Shown one piece after another: positions 10,797 to 18,450 of a stretch of 64,000 nucleotides of DNA (the first letter of the stretch is position 1; each line of letters opens with the position of its first letter). Made by a program: the position numbers and the translations under genes. This DNA comes from Stomatohabitans albus (GTDB lineage Bacteria; Actinomycetota; Nitriliruptoria; Euzebyales; Euzebyaceae), in NCBI RefSeq assembly GCF_036336025.1, contig NZ_JAYKKE010000004.1, forward strand, positions 24,477 through 88,476. The letters are read 5' to 3'. Below the pieces are notes generated by a model. It was given only the letters and a program-made list of their open reading frames with translations, was not told where the DNA came from and searched no databases.

Positions 10797-12104
10797 ATGA
10801 CATTGCCGAATTCTCCAGAACACGCGTTTCTAGATCTTGGGTCAGAAACCCTTGAGATTCCTTTCGTCCCCGCAAGTGAGGGTGGTGCTGGCCTCGCGAT
10901 CAACCATTTGCGCCCAAAAACTGGGTATGTTGTCTATGATCCAGGGTTCTCGTCAGTAGCACCATGTAAGTCCTCAATCACCTACCTCGATGGTGAAAAT
11001 GGGATTCTTCGTTATCGCGGGTACCCAATTGAGCAAATTGCTGAACATCTGTCGTTCATGGAAGTCAGCTACCTCTTTATCCACGATGCCTTACCGACTA
11101 AAGAACAGTTAGATGTGTTCACGAATATGGTTCGTGACAACATGATGCTGCCTGAGAATATGCGAAAGTTCTTTGATGCGATTCCAAAGAACGCACCACC
11201 AATGGCTATTCTCTCCTCTGGGATTGAAATGATGACAGCCTATCGGCGCCGTGAGAAAGAGCCGATAGACGATCCTGACTTCATTCCCTCTGCGGTGTAT
11301 CGGCTCTTAGCCGAGGCCCCCACCATTGCGGCTTGGTCGCATAAGACATCAGTTGATGAGCCTCTCGTTTACCCTGATGGGCGACTTGACTATGCCTCCA
11401 ATATTTTGCATATGTTGACCTGGACTCCAATTAATAACTATGAAGTAGACCCCGTGATGGCTAGGGCATTAGATGTGCTATTGATTTTGCACGGTGACCA
11501 TGAACAAAACTGTTCAACATCAACCGTTCGCATGGTCGCAAGTTCTCGTGCTGATTTGCATGCCTGTATTTCTAGTGGAATCAACTCACTCTGGGGCAGT
11601 TTGCACGGAGGGGCTAATCAAGCCGTCATTGAGATGCTCCAAACGATTTTGGATAACGATCGCGATATCGGGCGGGTTCTTTCACGTGCACGAGATCGCA
11701 ACGATCCGTTCCGGTTAATGGGGTTTGGGCACCGGGTCTATAAAACCTATGACCCCCGTGCACGAATCATCAAACAAGCTGCCCATGATGTCTTGGCCAC
11801 GTATATGCCAAATGATCCATTGTTAGAACTTGCGATGGAGTTAGAAGAAGCAGCACTACAAGACGATTACTTCCAATCACACAACCTCTACCCCAACGTT
11901 GATTTCTATTCCGGGCTGATCTATCGCGCGATGGGGCTACCAGCCAAAATGTTTACCGTAATGTTCGCTATTGGTCGTCTCCCTGGGTGGATTGCTCAGT
12001 GGCGAGAAGCAAACTTAGACCCGGAATCTCGAATTGTTCGTCCCCGTCAGGTCTATGTTGGACCGGCTAAACGAGACATCATTCCAATTGAGGAGCGCGG
12101 ATAA
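10797..12104 (+). CDS. gltA: Citrate synthase
   Basis: A 435-residue citrate synthase condensing acetyl-CoA and oxaloacetate at the entry of the TCA cycle. The signature histidines are in HGDHEQNCSTSTVR, SLHGGANQAV and the C-terminal GFGHRVYKTYDPR block, with an arginine-containing end (RPRQVYVGP). The N-terminal beta domain ITYLDGENGILRYRGYPI is typical of type II hexameric bacterial citrate synthases. An in-frame ATG at 10752 would add 15 residues; I prefer 10797 because GGAG precedes it and the added part has no family similarity. The gene is flanked by terminator hairpins on both sides and appears monocistronic. Confidence 0.95.
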   Translation: MTLPNSPEHAFLDLGSETLEIPFVPASEGGAGLAINHLRPKTGYVVYDPGFSSVAPCKSSITYLDGENGILRYRGYPIEQIAEHLSFMEVSYLFIHDALPTKEQLDVFTNMVRDNMMLPENMRKFFDAIPKNAPPMAILSSGIEMMTAYRRREKEPIDDPDFIPSAVYRLLAEAPTIAAWSHKTSVDEPLVYPDGRLDYASNILHMLTWTPINNYEVDPVMARALDVLLILHGDHEQNCSTSTVRMVASSRADLHACISSGINSLWGSLHGGANQAVIEMLQTILDNDRDIGRVLSRARDRNDPFRLMGFGHRVYKTYDPRARIIKQAAHDVLATYMPNDPLLELAMELEEAALQDDYFQSHNLYPNVDFYSGLIYRAMGLPAKMFTVMFAIGRLPGWIAQWREANLDPESRIVRPRQVYVGPAKRDIIPIEERG

Positions 12105-12133
12105 TTACAAATCGGGGTACTTCCCTGAGAGAA

Positions 12134-12166
12134 AAACCTGCACTATTTTGAAAATAGTGCAGGTTT
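12134..12166 (+). terminator. Long hairpin terminator after gltA
   Basis: A perfect 16 bp inverted repeat (left arm 12134-12149, right arm 12151-12166) separated by one base. In practice it would open to a small loop. There is no clear T tract. Confidence 0.55.
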
Positions 12167-12298
12167 CTCTGTATCATCAATCTGTAACGAGTGACAGGTA
12201 TTCAGCGAACTGAAGCATCAATAACCGTGCTCCCCTTGTCCGTCCGGTCAGGAATAAACGATTGAGCTATCAGGGTGTGTCCCTCATGCTTGTCGACG

Positions 12299-13789
12299 AT
12301 GATTGTTCATTCTCTGTCCTCAAAGACGTTTTCAACCGCTGCAGTACTTTCTGCGCTCGCATTGAGCACGGCACCCTTGCACGCAGATGCACAAGAAACG
12401 ATTTCTCGTGTCTCTGGCCCTGGGCGCATTGATACGGCTGCCGCAGCCGGATTGCACCAACGCGATTCAGCATCAACGGTCATTATTGCAACAGCAAATG
12501 ATTGGCCAGATGCCATTGCCTCCACGGTTCTTGCAAACGATAAGGATGCACCACTGTTATTAACAGAGCAGCATCAATTGCCGAGTGCAACGGTGAATGC
12601 AATCCGCAAGTTAAAGCCGTCTCGGGCCATTGTCCTTGGTGGAAAAGCAGCAGTCAGTGACAAGGTCATCAGTCAGCTCAAAGGCATGAAATTACCAGTT
12701 GAGCGTATTTCTGGTGCGAATCGTGTTGAAACTGCTGCCAAGGTTGCCCGTGAAGCCGGACCTGCCGATTCTGGTCAGGTGGTTATTACCGCTGGTTGGG
12801 GCGACAATGCCTGGAGCAATGCAATCGCAGCATCTGCATTAGGTGCATCAGATAATGAAGTACCCACACTGCTTGTCAATAAAGATGAGGTACCTGCGGC
12901 AAGTGCCGAAGCAATCAAGGCACTCAAGCCAAGCACTGCGGTCGTCGTTGGCAATAAGAACTCAGTCAGTGATGCCGTCATGGACCAGTTGAAGGCGATG
13001 GGGTTGCGGACAACCCGCGTGAGTGGCAACAGCCAATATGACATCAGTGCGAAGATTCTTACCCAAAACTGGGATGCCTTTAAGTCCACCACAAAGGTTG
13101 TCTTTGCGAGTGGTGAGAGTTTTGCTGATGGCCTCGCCGCTGGTGCATTAGCAGCCCACATTGATGCGCCGATGATGACCGTACCCAAGGACAAACTTGG
13201 CTCGGTCAGTGCCGGTCTCTTGCGCAACTGGAACTCCCCAATTCAAAGTGGCGTGATTGTTGGCGGTACGGCGGCCACAAGTGCAACCGTTGAGGCTGAT
13301 ATTAAAGAGATTTTGAATCAGGGCGTCACCACAGGCGAACAATCCCAGGCGACGATTTCTGACGAAGAGTATGAGGCCATGCTCGCCGAGATCGATGTCA
13401 TTCAAGCTCCCTCAGCCAAGCCAACGGCCAAACCAACACCCACGGAAGCACCTGCGGCAGAGCAGGACAAACCTTCTTCAGACAATGGTCAAGTATTGTC
13501 AGTCGAATACGGTAAGGCCAGCTATTACACCGATACCCGTGTCGCTGCACCTGGTGAAAGGTTTGATGGAACGGCGTTAGCCGCTGCCCATAAGACACTG
13601 CCATTTGGTTCCCTCGTTCGCGTGATCAACGAGAAGAACGGCAAAGAGGTCATTGTCAAGATCAATGACCGCGGTCCATATATCAAGGGCCGTGTTATTG
13701 ACTTGACCCACGCTGCCGCCAAGGAAATTGACATGATGAAGGCCGGCGTTGTTCCGGTGAAACTTGAAGTTATTCGATTGGGATACTAA
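12299..13789 (+). CDS. Secreted cell-wall protein: three CWB2 repeats fused to RlpA-like domain
   Basis: A secreted protein of 496 residues if it starts at the ATG at 12299; a GTG at 12275 is also in frame and neither has a clear Shine-Dalgarno. A signal peptide covers about 1-32. Three cell-wall-binding type 2 repeats follow (about 37-133, 137-236 and 240-340) with the usual AIVLGGxxAVS / VERISGANRVETA pattern. A Pro/Lys/Thr linker spans about 368-398. The C-terminal domain (401-494) is a double-psi beta-barrel of the RlpA type: GKASYY, AHKTLPFGSLVRV and NDRGPYIKGRVIDLT, with the presumed catalytic aspartate at 457. CWB2 modules bind anionic wall polymers in clostridia, and RlpA domains cleave or bind denuded glycan strands. 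The likely role is a wall-anchored glycan-processing enzyme; enzymatic activity is inferred. Confidence 0.85.
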   Translation: MIVHSLSSKTFSTAAVLSALALSTAPLHADAQETISRVSGPGRIDTAAAAGLHQRDSASTVIIATANDWPDAIASTVLANDKDAPLLLTEQHQLPSATVNAIRKLKPSRAIVLGGKAAVSDKVISQLKGMKLPVERISGANRVETAAKVAREAGPADSGQVVITAGWGDNAWSNAIAASALGASDNEVPTLLVNKDEVPAASAEAIKALKPSTAVVVGNKNSVSDAVMDQLKAMGLRTTRVSGNSQYDISAKILTQNWDAFKSTTKVVFASGESFADGLAAGALAAHIDAPMMTVPKDKLGSVSAGLLRNWNSPIQSGVIVGGTAATSATVEADIKEILNQGVTTGEQSQATISDEEYEAMLAEIDVIQAPSAKPTAKPTPTEAPAAEQDKPSSDNGQVLSVEYGKASYYTDTRVAAPGERFDGTALAAAHKTLPFGSLVRVINEKNGKEVIVKINDRGPYIKGRVIDLTHAAAKEIDMMKAGVVPVKLEVIRLGY

Positions 13790-13810
13790 GTAGTACCTAC
13801 ACCGAGTACA

Positions 13811-13848
13811 AAATGGGAAACAGCCCTTCGGGGCTGTTTCCCATTTTT
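13811..13848 (+). terminator. Strong intrinsic terminator after CWB2-RlpA gene
   Basis: A perfect 16 bp stem (13811-13826 with 13831-13846), a TTCG tetraloop and a T tract. It lies 22 nt after the stop codon. Confidence 0.85.
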
Positions 13849-14181
13849 CCGTTTATCACGGCTCGTCGGGCCGGCATCTATTCGACAACATGTTGATATT
13901 GGTCTGATGACATCGGACCATGCTGCGACCGAATGCAATGAGAATTGATCATCACTCAGCATTTCGTCACTGAGATACACCGTTTTCTACAGATTTCTCT
14001 ATTTATTTTTAGTTGATGACACAACTATTTGAGACTGGCTCATTACTATTCTCCCTGTTCACAGCCATTTCACTCCTACGATATAGGAAGTAATACAGAG
14101 AAGATACGTATAGTACGTACTCATTAGGCGGATTGTTCATCCCAATGGTCTATTTGGATTCGTCAGATTTCTGGCGAAGAC
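13849..14181. other. AT-rich intergenic region before the FliA-type sigma gene
   Basis: About 330 nt without a convincing gene. Two structures stand out. TACGTA-N3-TACGTA at 14105-14119 is a dyad of two self-complementary hexamers. A hairpin at 14159-14178 (8 bp, one G-U pair, 4 nt loop) ends 3 nt before the sigma factor ATG. No Shine-Dalgarno is seen. I recognise no known RNA family here. Confidence 0.4.
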
Positions 14182-15051
14182 ATGACCATGCACAAGAACA
14201 ACACCACCACCGTCGAAGAACTCATCACCGCGAACCTGCCATTGGTTCAATACGGTGTCAGCGAAATTGCAGCAAGACTGCCTCGCCACGTCCACCGTGA
14301 TGACCTCGTAAGCGCCGCGATGTTGGGGCTGACCCAAGCAGCCAAGTCCTGGAATAGTGACAAGGGCGTAGAGTTCCCAAAGTTCGCAATCATCCGCATC
14401 CGCGGTGCACTGCTTGATGAACTCCGCTCTCGTGACTGGGCTAGCCGTTCCGTTCGCCGCCAGGCTCGTGAAATGCAGGCCGCAACAGAAGCCTTCACTA
14501 GCCGCGAAGGCCGCACACCCTCAATGAGCGAGACGGCCAAAGAAATGGGTACCAGCGTCAAGCAGGTTGAGAACCTCGTTCACGATGTTCACCGCGGTAC
14601 CGTTTTGAACTACGACGCAATGGTCGGTGAAGGCGATGCTGCGAACTTACTTCCTTCCGCCGAAGCCACTCCAGAAGAAGCCATCTTGAGCAATGAGCGT
14701 CGTGCCTACTTGGCTGATGCCGTGATGGCCCTTCCAGAACGTCTACGCCATGTGATCATTGGATACTTCTTTGAAGGTCGACAGATGATCGACATTGCCG
14801 AAGAACTTGGGGTAACTGAGAGCCGTATTTCTCAGATGCGCTCAGAAGCATTTGCGCTCATTCGTATGGGTATGGAACGAGCCATGGACGATAGCGAAGA
14901 TGGCCCCGAACCACTGCCACAAGACCGTCAGTTCAAGAAGAAGAGCGCTTACGTGGCCGCCGTGACCGAAGGCTCCACGGCTCGTGAACGCATGGGTGCA
15001 GACCGTGGCCGTGTCCATGCGCGCGCAAAAGCCGCATTTGCCGCCGCATAG
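14182..15051 (+). CDS. FliA/WhiG-type sigma factor
   Basis: A 289-residue sigma factor of the group 3 FliA/WhiG/SigD class. Region 2 (about 12-90) includes HRDDLVSAAMLGL, FAIIRIRGALLDELRSRDW and SRSVRRQ. Region 3 (about 95-140) carries SMSETAKEMGTSVKQVENLV. Region 4 (about 175-235) includes ALPERLRHVIIGYFFEGR and ELGVTESRISQMRSEA. A 54-residue tail (236-289, rich in Lys/Arg/Ala) extends beyond the usual family end. Homologues drive flagellar genes or, in streptomycetes, sporulation. No flagellar or anti-sigma (FlgM/RsiG) gene is visible here, so the regulon is unknown. The neighbour is a surface protein gene 20 nt downstream. Confidence 0.88.
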   Translation: MTMHKNNTTTVEELITANLPLVQYGVSEIAARLPRHVHRDDLVSAAMLGLTQAAKSWNSDKGVEFPKFAIIRIRGALLDELRSRDWASRSVRRQAREMQAATEAFTSREGRTPSMSETAKEMGTSVKQVENLVHDVHRGTVLNYDAMVGEGDAANLLPSAEATPEEAILSNERRAYLADAVMALPERLRHVIIGYFFEGRQMIDIAEELGVTESRISQMRSEAFALIRMGMERAMDDSEDGPEPLPQDRQFKKKSAYVAAVTEGSTARERMGADRGRVHARAKAAFAAA

Positions 15052-15071
15052 TTGGTACATTGGGCACTGTT

Positions 15072-16418
15072 ATGCCCGTCACCTTACCTCAAACCGCACT
15101 CGCGCTTAGTTTTTGTGCACTTACCCTCCTTGGGATAGCCACACCCGCCTCTGCTCAGGCGGGTGATTTGGCGTCTCCTCGCGCATATGCGGCCACCGTA
15201 ACGATGAACGGGCCGGCACTCACGATCGGCCACCAAACCACCGCCTTTGGATCTACGTCCCTGCAGCTTGCCAACGCACCAACTGCCGATTGCGAGACCA
15301 CAGCTTGTGCGACGTTAATAAATCCAAAGGTATCTACACCGTTTAAAGTATCCGATCAGCCTGTCTCAGGGTCCCTTCCCGCCATCGGGCTAACTGAGGT
15401 CCGCTCAGGGCTACGCGGCGAGAGTGCACCACGACAGACAACACTTACCGCAACGACAGGTACAACAACAGCTGAGGCACAATCGGTCGACGTGGTCTTA
15501 GATGAACCAACCTTGAATGCTGTGGACCCCGATATACGTGGCCAGCTACCAGATGACCTAATCAAACTTGCCTCAATGTTAGAACCATTGGCGACCGCTT
15601 CAGGGCCAGGGAGTTTGACCGATATTCATGCGGCTGTTCAAGACCTTGCACAAGACCCGGCTTCACGCCCCTTTATGCGGATTCGCCAAGGTGAATCGAC
15701 AAGCTCAGTTGATTCCAAGCCGCAGGCAATGGTAACGCAAGGGCCGGCCCAGGTTGAGCTGTTTCCTACGAATAGCGGTCATGCACTCATACGGGTTGAT
15801 ATTGCGGCAAGTACGCTGGATGCCACATCCCCTATCGGGTCTTCAGCATCTGGCACCATTACACCAGGAACGATGCATGTTGTGCTGTTACCGGGTCTAC
15901 GTGATGCGATTCCGGCATCAGTGGGGGCTAATACTAATCTTGCAGGTACCCGCGTTGCTGAGATACTCACCCAATTACCCAAGGCAGCCTCAGGCATTCT
16001 TGGTCCACGCTTTAATGCGACTGATTCAGCACTCGTGCTTGATGAGGAAACTGGGGGGTTAACGATTGATGTATCACCATCAACCGAACGAGCTTGCTGG
16101 TTTGATTCAAGTGTTCTTGAAACATGTGTAGAGTCAGGAGTTGGCCAGCGAACTCTCTCCGCTAATGGCGCCGGTGTGGGCATGGTTGCCCAACCAGCAC
16201 GGATGGGCTTGCTTCGTCAAAATATTGTGTTGGATATGCACGAAGCGCATATCGGGGTAAACGCCGACCCCACCCCGGATAACCAGCAACCACTAGAAAC
16301 ACAAGATCGCACGAAACCACTTCCAAGAACTGGCTCAAATCTCCCCCCCGCCTGGGTACTTCTGCTGACCGCCCTATCCAGCATTGGGGTTTTAACCGTA
16401 CTTCGTAAGCGTTCGTAA
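15072..16418 (+). CDS. LPXTG-anchored surface protein, function unknown
   Basis: A 448-residue secreted protein starting at the ATG at 15072; a TTG at 15060 is in frame. The signal peptide ends near ASAQA (about 28-32). The C-terminus is a complete sortase sorting signal: LPRTG (417-421), a hydrophobic segment PAWVLLLTALSSIGVLTVL and the charged tail RKRS. It should be covalently wall-anchored by a sortase, which is not encoded in this window. The middle is Ala/Thr/Ser/Pro-rich with one Cys pair near the N-terminus (CETTAC) and another later (CWFDSSVLETC); I do not recognise a domain. It follows the FliA-type sigma gene closely and precedes the exonuclease gene by 7 nt. Confidence 0.8.
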   Translation: MPVTLPQTALALSFCALTLLGIATPASAQAGDLASPRAYAATVTMNGPALTIGHQTTAFGSTSLQLANAPTADCETTACATLINPKVSTPFKVSDQPVSGSLPAIGLTEVRSGLRGESAPRQTTLTATTGTTTAEAQSVDVVLDEPTLNAVDPDIRGQLPDDLIKLASMLEPLATASGPGSLTDIHAAVQDLAQDPASRPFMRIRQGESTSSVDSKPQAMVTQGPAQVELFPTNSGHALIRVDIAASTLDATSPIGSSASGTITPGTMHVVLLPGLRDAIPASVGANTNLAGTRVAEILTQLPKAASGILGPRFNATDSALVLDEETGGLTIDVSPSTERACWFDSSVLETCVESGVGQRTLSANGAGVGMVAQPARMGLLRQNIVLDMHEAHIGVNADPTPDNQQPLETQDRTKPLPRTGSNLPPAWVLLLTALSSIGVLTVLRKRS

Positions 16419-16425
16419 TAGACCA

Positions 16426-17043
16426 ATGTCCTTAGACTTTTGTGCTATCGACTTTGAAACGGCGTCTTGGGACCGCGCCTCGGCAATCCAAGTAGGCATT
16501 GTTCGGGTGCGTGATCGTCAAGTTGTCGATCAATTCGCCACACTCCTTCGCCCTCTACCAGGATTTGACGAGTTTTCTGATGCCGCAATTGAAATACACC
16601 ACATCACCCCGGAAATGGTGGCGCATGCTCCGTATTGGCGCGATTGTTATTCTGCAGTTCGCACCTTTATTGATGAGGATCGGCTGGTTTCCTACAACGC
16701 TCGCTTTGATGGTCAAGTATTCGCGTCGACTTCTCTTATTTCAGGAATTGACGACGCCAGTGTTGAGATGGGGTGCGCACTTACGTGGGCACAACGAACC
16801 CTCACCGGACTCTCAAACCATCGATTGGCCACCGTTGCCGCCCACTTTGGGATTGAACTCACCAACCACCATGATGCAACCGCCGATGCCGTCGCCTGCG
16901 CCCAGGTGGTCATCCATCTCGCCACGATTTATGAAGTAGATTCCATTGACGAATTAGCCAGGCTTGCCAACGGTCAGTTTTCGTTCTACCAGGCAGACAA
17001 GAAAACACTGGCAGCCTATCTCGCAGACCAAACGCACCACTAG
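16426..17043 (+). CDS. DEDDh 3'-5' exonuclease (DnaQ-like)
   Basis: A 205-residue DnaQ-fold exonuclease. All five DEDDh residues can be placed: D9 and E11 in AIDFETAS, D95 in YNARFDG, H149 and D154 in HHDATADA. IHHITPEMV (57-65) is typical of polymerase III epsilon-like proteins. It has no DNA polymerase partner domain or BRCT domain, so it is a stand-alone exonuclease possibly in repair or RNA trimming rather than replicative proofreading. The start ATG is 7 nt after the LPXTG gene stop, so co-transcription is likely. Confidence 0.85.
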   Translation: MSLDFCAIDFETASWDRASAIQVGIVRVRDRQVVDQFATLLRPLPGFDEFSDAAIEIHHITPEMVAHAPYWRDCYSAVRTFIDEDRLVSYNARFDGQVFASTSLISGIDDASVEMGCALTWAQRTLTGLSNHRLATVAAHFGIELTNHHDATADAVACAQVVIHLATIYEVDSIDELARLANGQFSFYQADKKTLAAYLADQTHH

Positions 17044-17071
17044 TCAGCCAAGAACGAAGCAGCCAGCCCCA

Positions 17072-17105
17072 CCTTGTGGGTGCCGCCGTACTGACGCCCA
17101 CAAGG
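17072..17105. terminator. Possible hairpin between exonuclease gene and tRNA genes
   Basis: CCTTGTGGG and CCCACAAGG form a perfect 9 bp stem with a 16 nt loop. It sits between convergent transcripts. There is no T tract on either side. Confidence 0.35.
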
Positions 17106-17116
17106 ACCGGTACGAG

Positions 17117-17191
17117 TGGGTCAGGTGGGGCTCGAACCCACGCATCGCCGGATTATGAGTCCGGAGCCTTAACCAACTTGGCTACTGACCC
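17117..17191 (-). tRNA. tRNA with anticodon CAT (Met, or Ile2)
   Basis: Folds as a full cloverleaf of 75 nt including the discriminator A. Acceptor GGGTCAG pairs with CTGACCC, the anticodon stem is CCGGA/TCCGG with loop CTCATAA, and the T arm is GTGGG-TTCGAGC-CCCAC. The CCA is not encoded. The anticodon is CAT, so it is an elongator methionine tRNA or an AUA-reading isoleucine tRNA modified to lysidine by TilS. It lacks initiator features. I cannot choose between the two. Confidence 0.92.
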
Positions 17192-17230
17192 GTATGTACC
17201 CCAGTGAGTTTCCAAACTGGGGTGTTCTAG

Positions 17231-17301
17231 AGGCCCGAGCCGGAATCGAACCGGCGATAAGCGAGTTGCAGTCGCATGCCTTACCACTTGGCCATCGGGC
17301 C
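17231..17301 (-). tRNA. tRNA-Cys (GCA)
   Basis: A 71 nt cloverleaf with acceptor GGCCCGA/TCGGGCC, anticodon loop CTGCAAC (anticodon GCA), T arm GCCGG-TTCGATT-CCGGC and a U discriminator, as expected for cysteine tRNA. It lies 39 nt upstream of the CAT tRNA on the same strand, so both may be one transcript. Confidence 0.95.
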
Positions 17302-17333
17302 TTAGACGCGCCATTGTGCCATGGGAACCGCTC

Positions 17334-17621
17334 ATGCACACAACTGATATGCCGATAGCGTCACCAAACGACCTGTGTTCATGGAGAAGAACGTTGCAAC
17401 AACACTGGCCGAGGCCCTCATTAGGAGGCCCTCCCACCGAGGCAAGTTTGCTTGCTGCTGAGCTTGCTATTGTCTCCATGCAACGTTCCCTCACGATCAA
17501 TGAAACGGTCATTGAGGTACTCCATACACTCCACGAGGAAGCGGGGCCAGGTGCGTCACGATTACGACGCCGCGCAACGCCTAACGACGGATTATGGTCC
17601 AATCTTGCCCGCCCGCACTAG
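17334..17621 (+). CDS. Small hypothetical protein
   Basis: A 95-residue open frame from an ATG at 17334 (a GTG at 17316 is also in frame). The middle (LLAAELAIVSMQRSLTINETVIEVLHTLHEEAG) could form amphipathic helices, and the end is basic. No Shine-Dalgarno and no recognisable domain. It fills a 400 nt gap between the tRNA genes and the next membrane protein gene, which makes a real gene plausible but unproven. Confidence 0.35.
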   Translation: MHTTDMPIASPNDLCSWRRTLQQHWPRPSLGGPPTEASLLAAELAIVSMQRSLTINETVIEVLHTLHEEAGPGASRLRRRATPNDGLWSNLARPH

Positions 17622-17701
17622 CGCAGTGTCCATAGCCTATGTACGGACACCGCTAGAATCCACTCGAACCCAAACCATGCCAATAGAAGGAGTGACCGGG
17701 T

Positions 17702-18433
17702 ATGTCCACCTTCCCTTCCGGTGACACTGACGACACCACAACTACTCCAGACAAACCTGACACCCCTGCACCCCAAACCCCTGGAGGACCACCGCCCCGT
17801 TCACTTGGGGCGACCTTCGCTGCGTTATCAATGCCGGTACGTATTGGTATCGGGATTGCTGTGCTTCTCCTCATCGGTGGTGCCAGTTATATGGTGACAC
17901 AGCTCAATGGGTCAGCCTCCACCCACAGAGGAACCCAACAATTAGATGCACAAGCCCCCCAATCCACAAACCCGAACCCGAACCCGAATGGTATTCAAGT
18001 CCCCGCACCAGATGCGACAGGACGGATTATCGAGCACGAGGGGCTGGCAGTAAATCGTGACCAAGGTGACGTCACCCAACTTGTGCTTGACCCTGGAACC
18101 TATATCAAGATCAATGAGTTGTGGAGTCGTGCGGACAACGACGGCAAGGTATTGCTGCCACCGGGGATGACACGAGATCAAGCGGTCTTTTTCAAAAGTG
18201 AAGATCAACAAACGCCGTACACCGGTGAAGTGACGGAACAAACGGCCCCGGCAACCAGTATTTCTTTCGAAGGGGAACTCAATGAAGGCTACTCATTAAG
18301 TCCTGGCGTTGTTGTCTGGTACACAAATGAGTCCTTCCAAACAGATCCTGCTTGGATTTTGATTCCTAAAGGCAACCCGGGTGAACACACGTTGTTTGTA
18401 GATTCAGTGCCAGTTGAACTTGCCATTCCTTAA
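17702..18433 (+). CDS. Single-pass membrane protein, function unknown
   Basis: A 243-residue protein with a Thr/Pro/Asp-rich cytoplasmic N-terminus (1-35), one membrane helix (about 46-66) and an extracytoplasmic remainder. A short Asn-Pro repeat (about 90-97) forms a hinge, then a beta-rich domain follows (about 100-243). AGAAGGAG before the ATG supports the start. I recognise no family. It is followed after 17 nt by a polytopic membrane protein, so the two probably act together. Confidence 0.65.
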   Translation: MSTFPSGDTDDTTTTPDKPDTPAPQTPGGPPPRSLGATFAALSMPVRIGIGIAVLLLIGGASYMVTQLNGSASTHRGTQQLDAQAPQSTNPNPNPNGIQVPAPDATGRIIEHEGLAVNRDQGDVTQLVLDPGTYIKINELWSRADNDGKVLLPPGMTRDQAVFFKSEDQQTPYTGEVTEQTAPATSISFEGELNEGYSLSPGVVVWYTNESFQTDPAWILIPKGNPGEHTLFVDSVPVELAIP

Positions 18434-18450
18434 GATTCGAGCCATCGGCC

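Noticed and set aside
17153..17602. A 149-codon minus-strand frame
   Set aside because: It overlaps both tRNA genes and has no domain; it is a shadow of the tRNA region.
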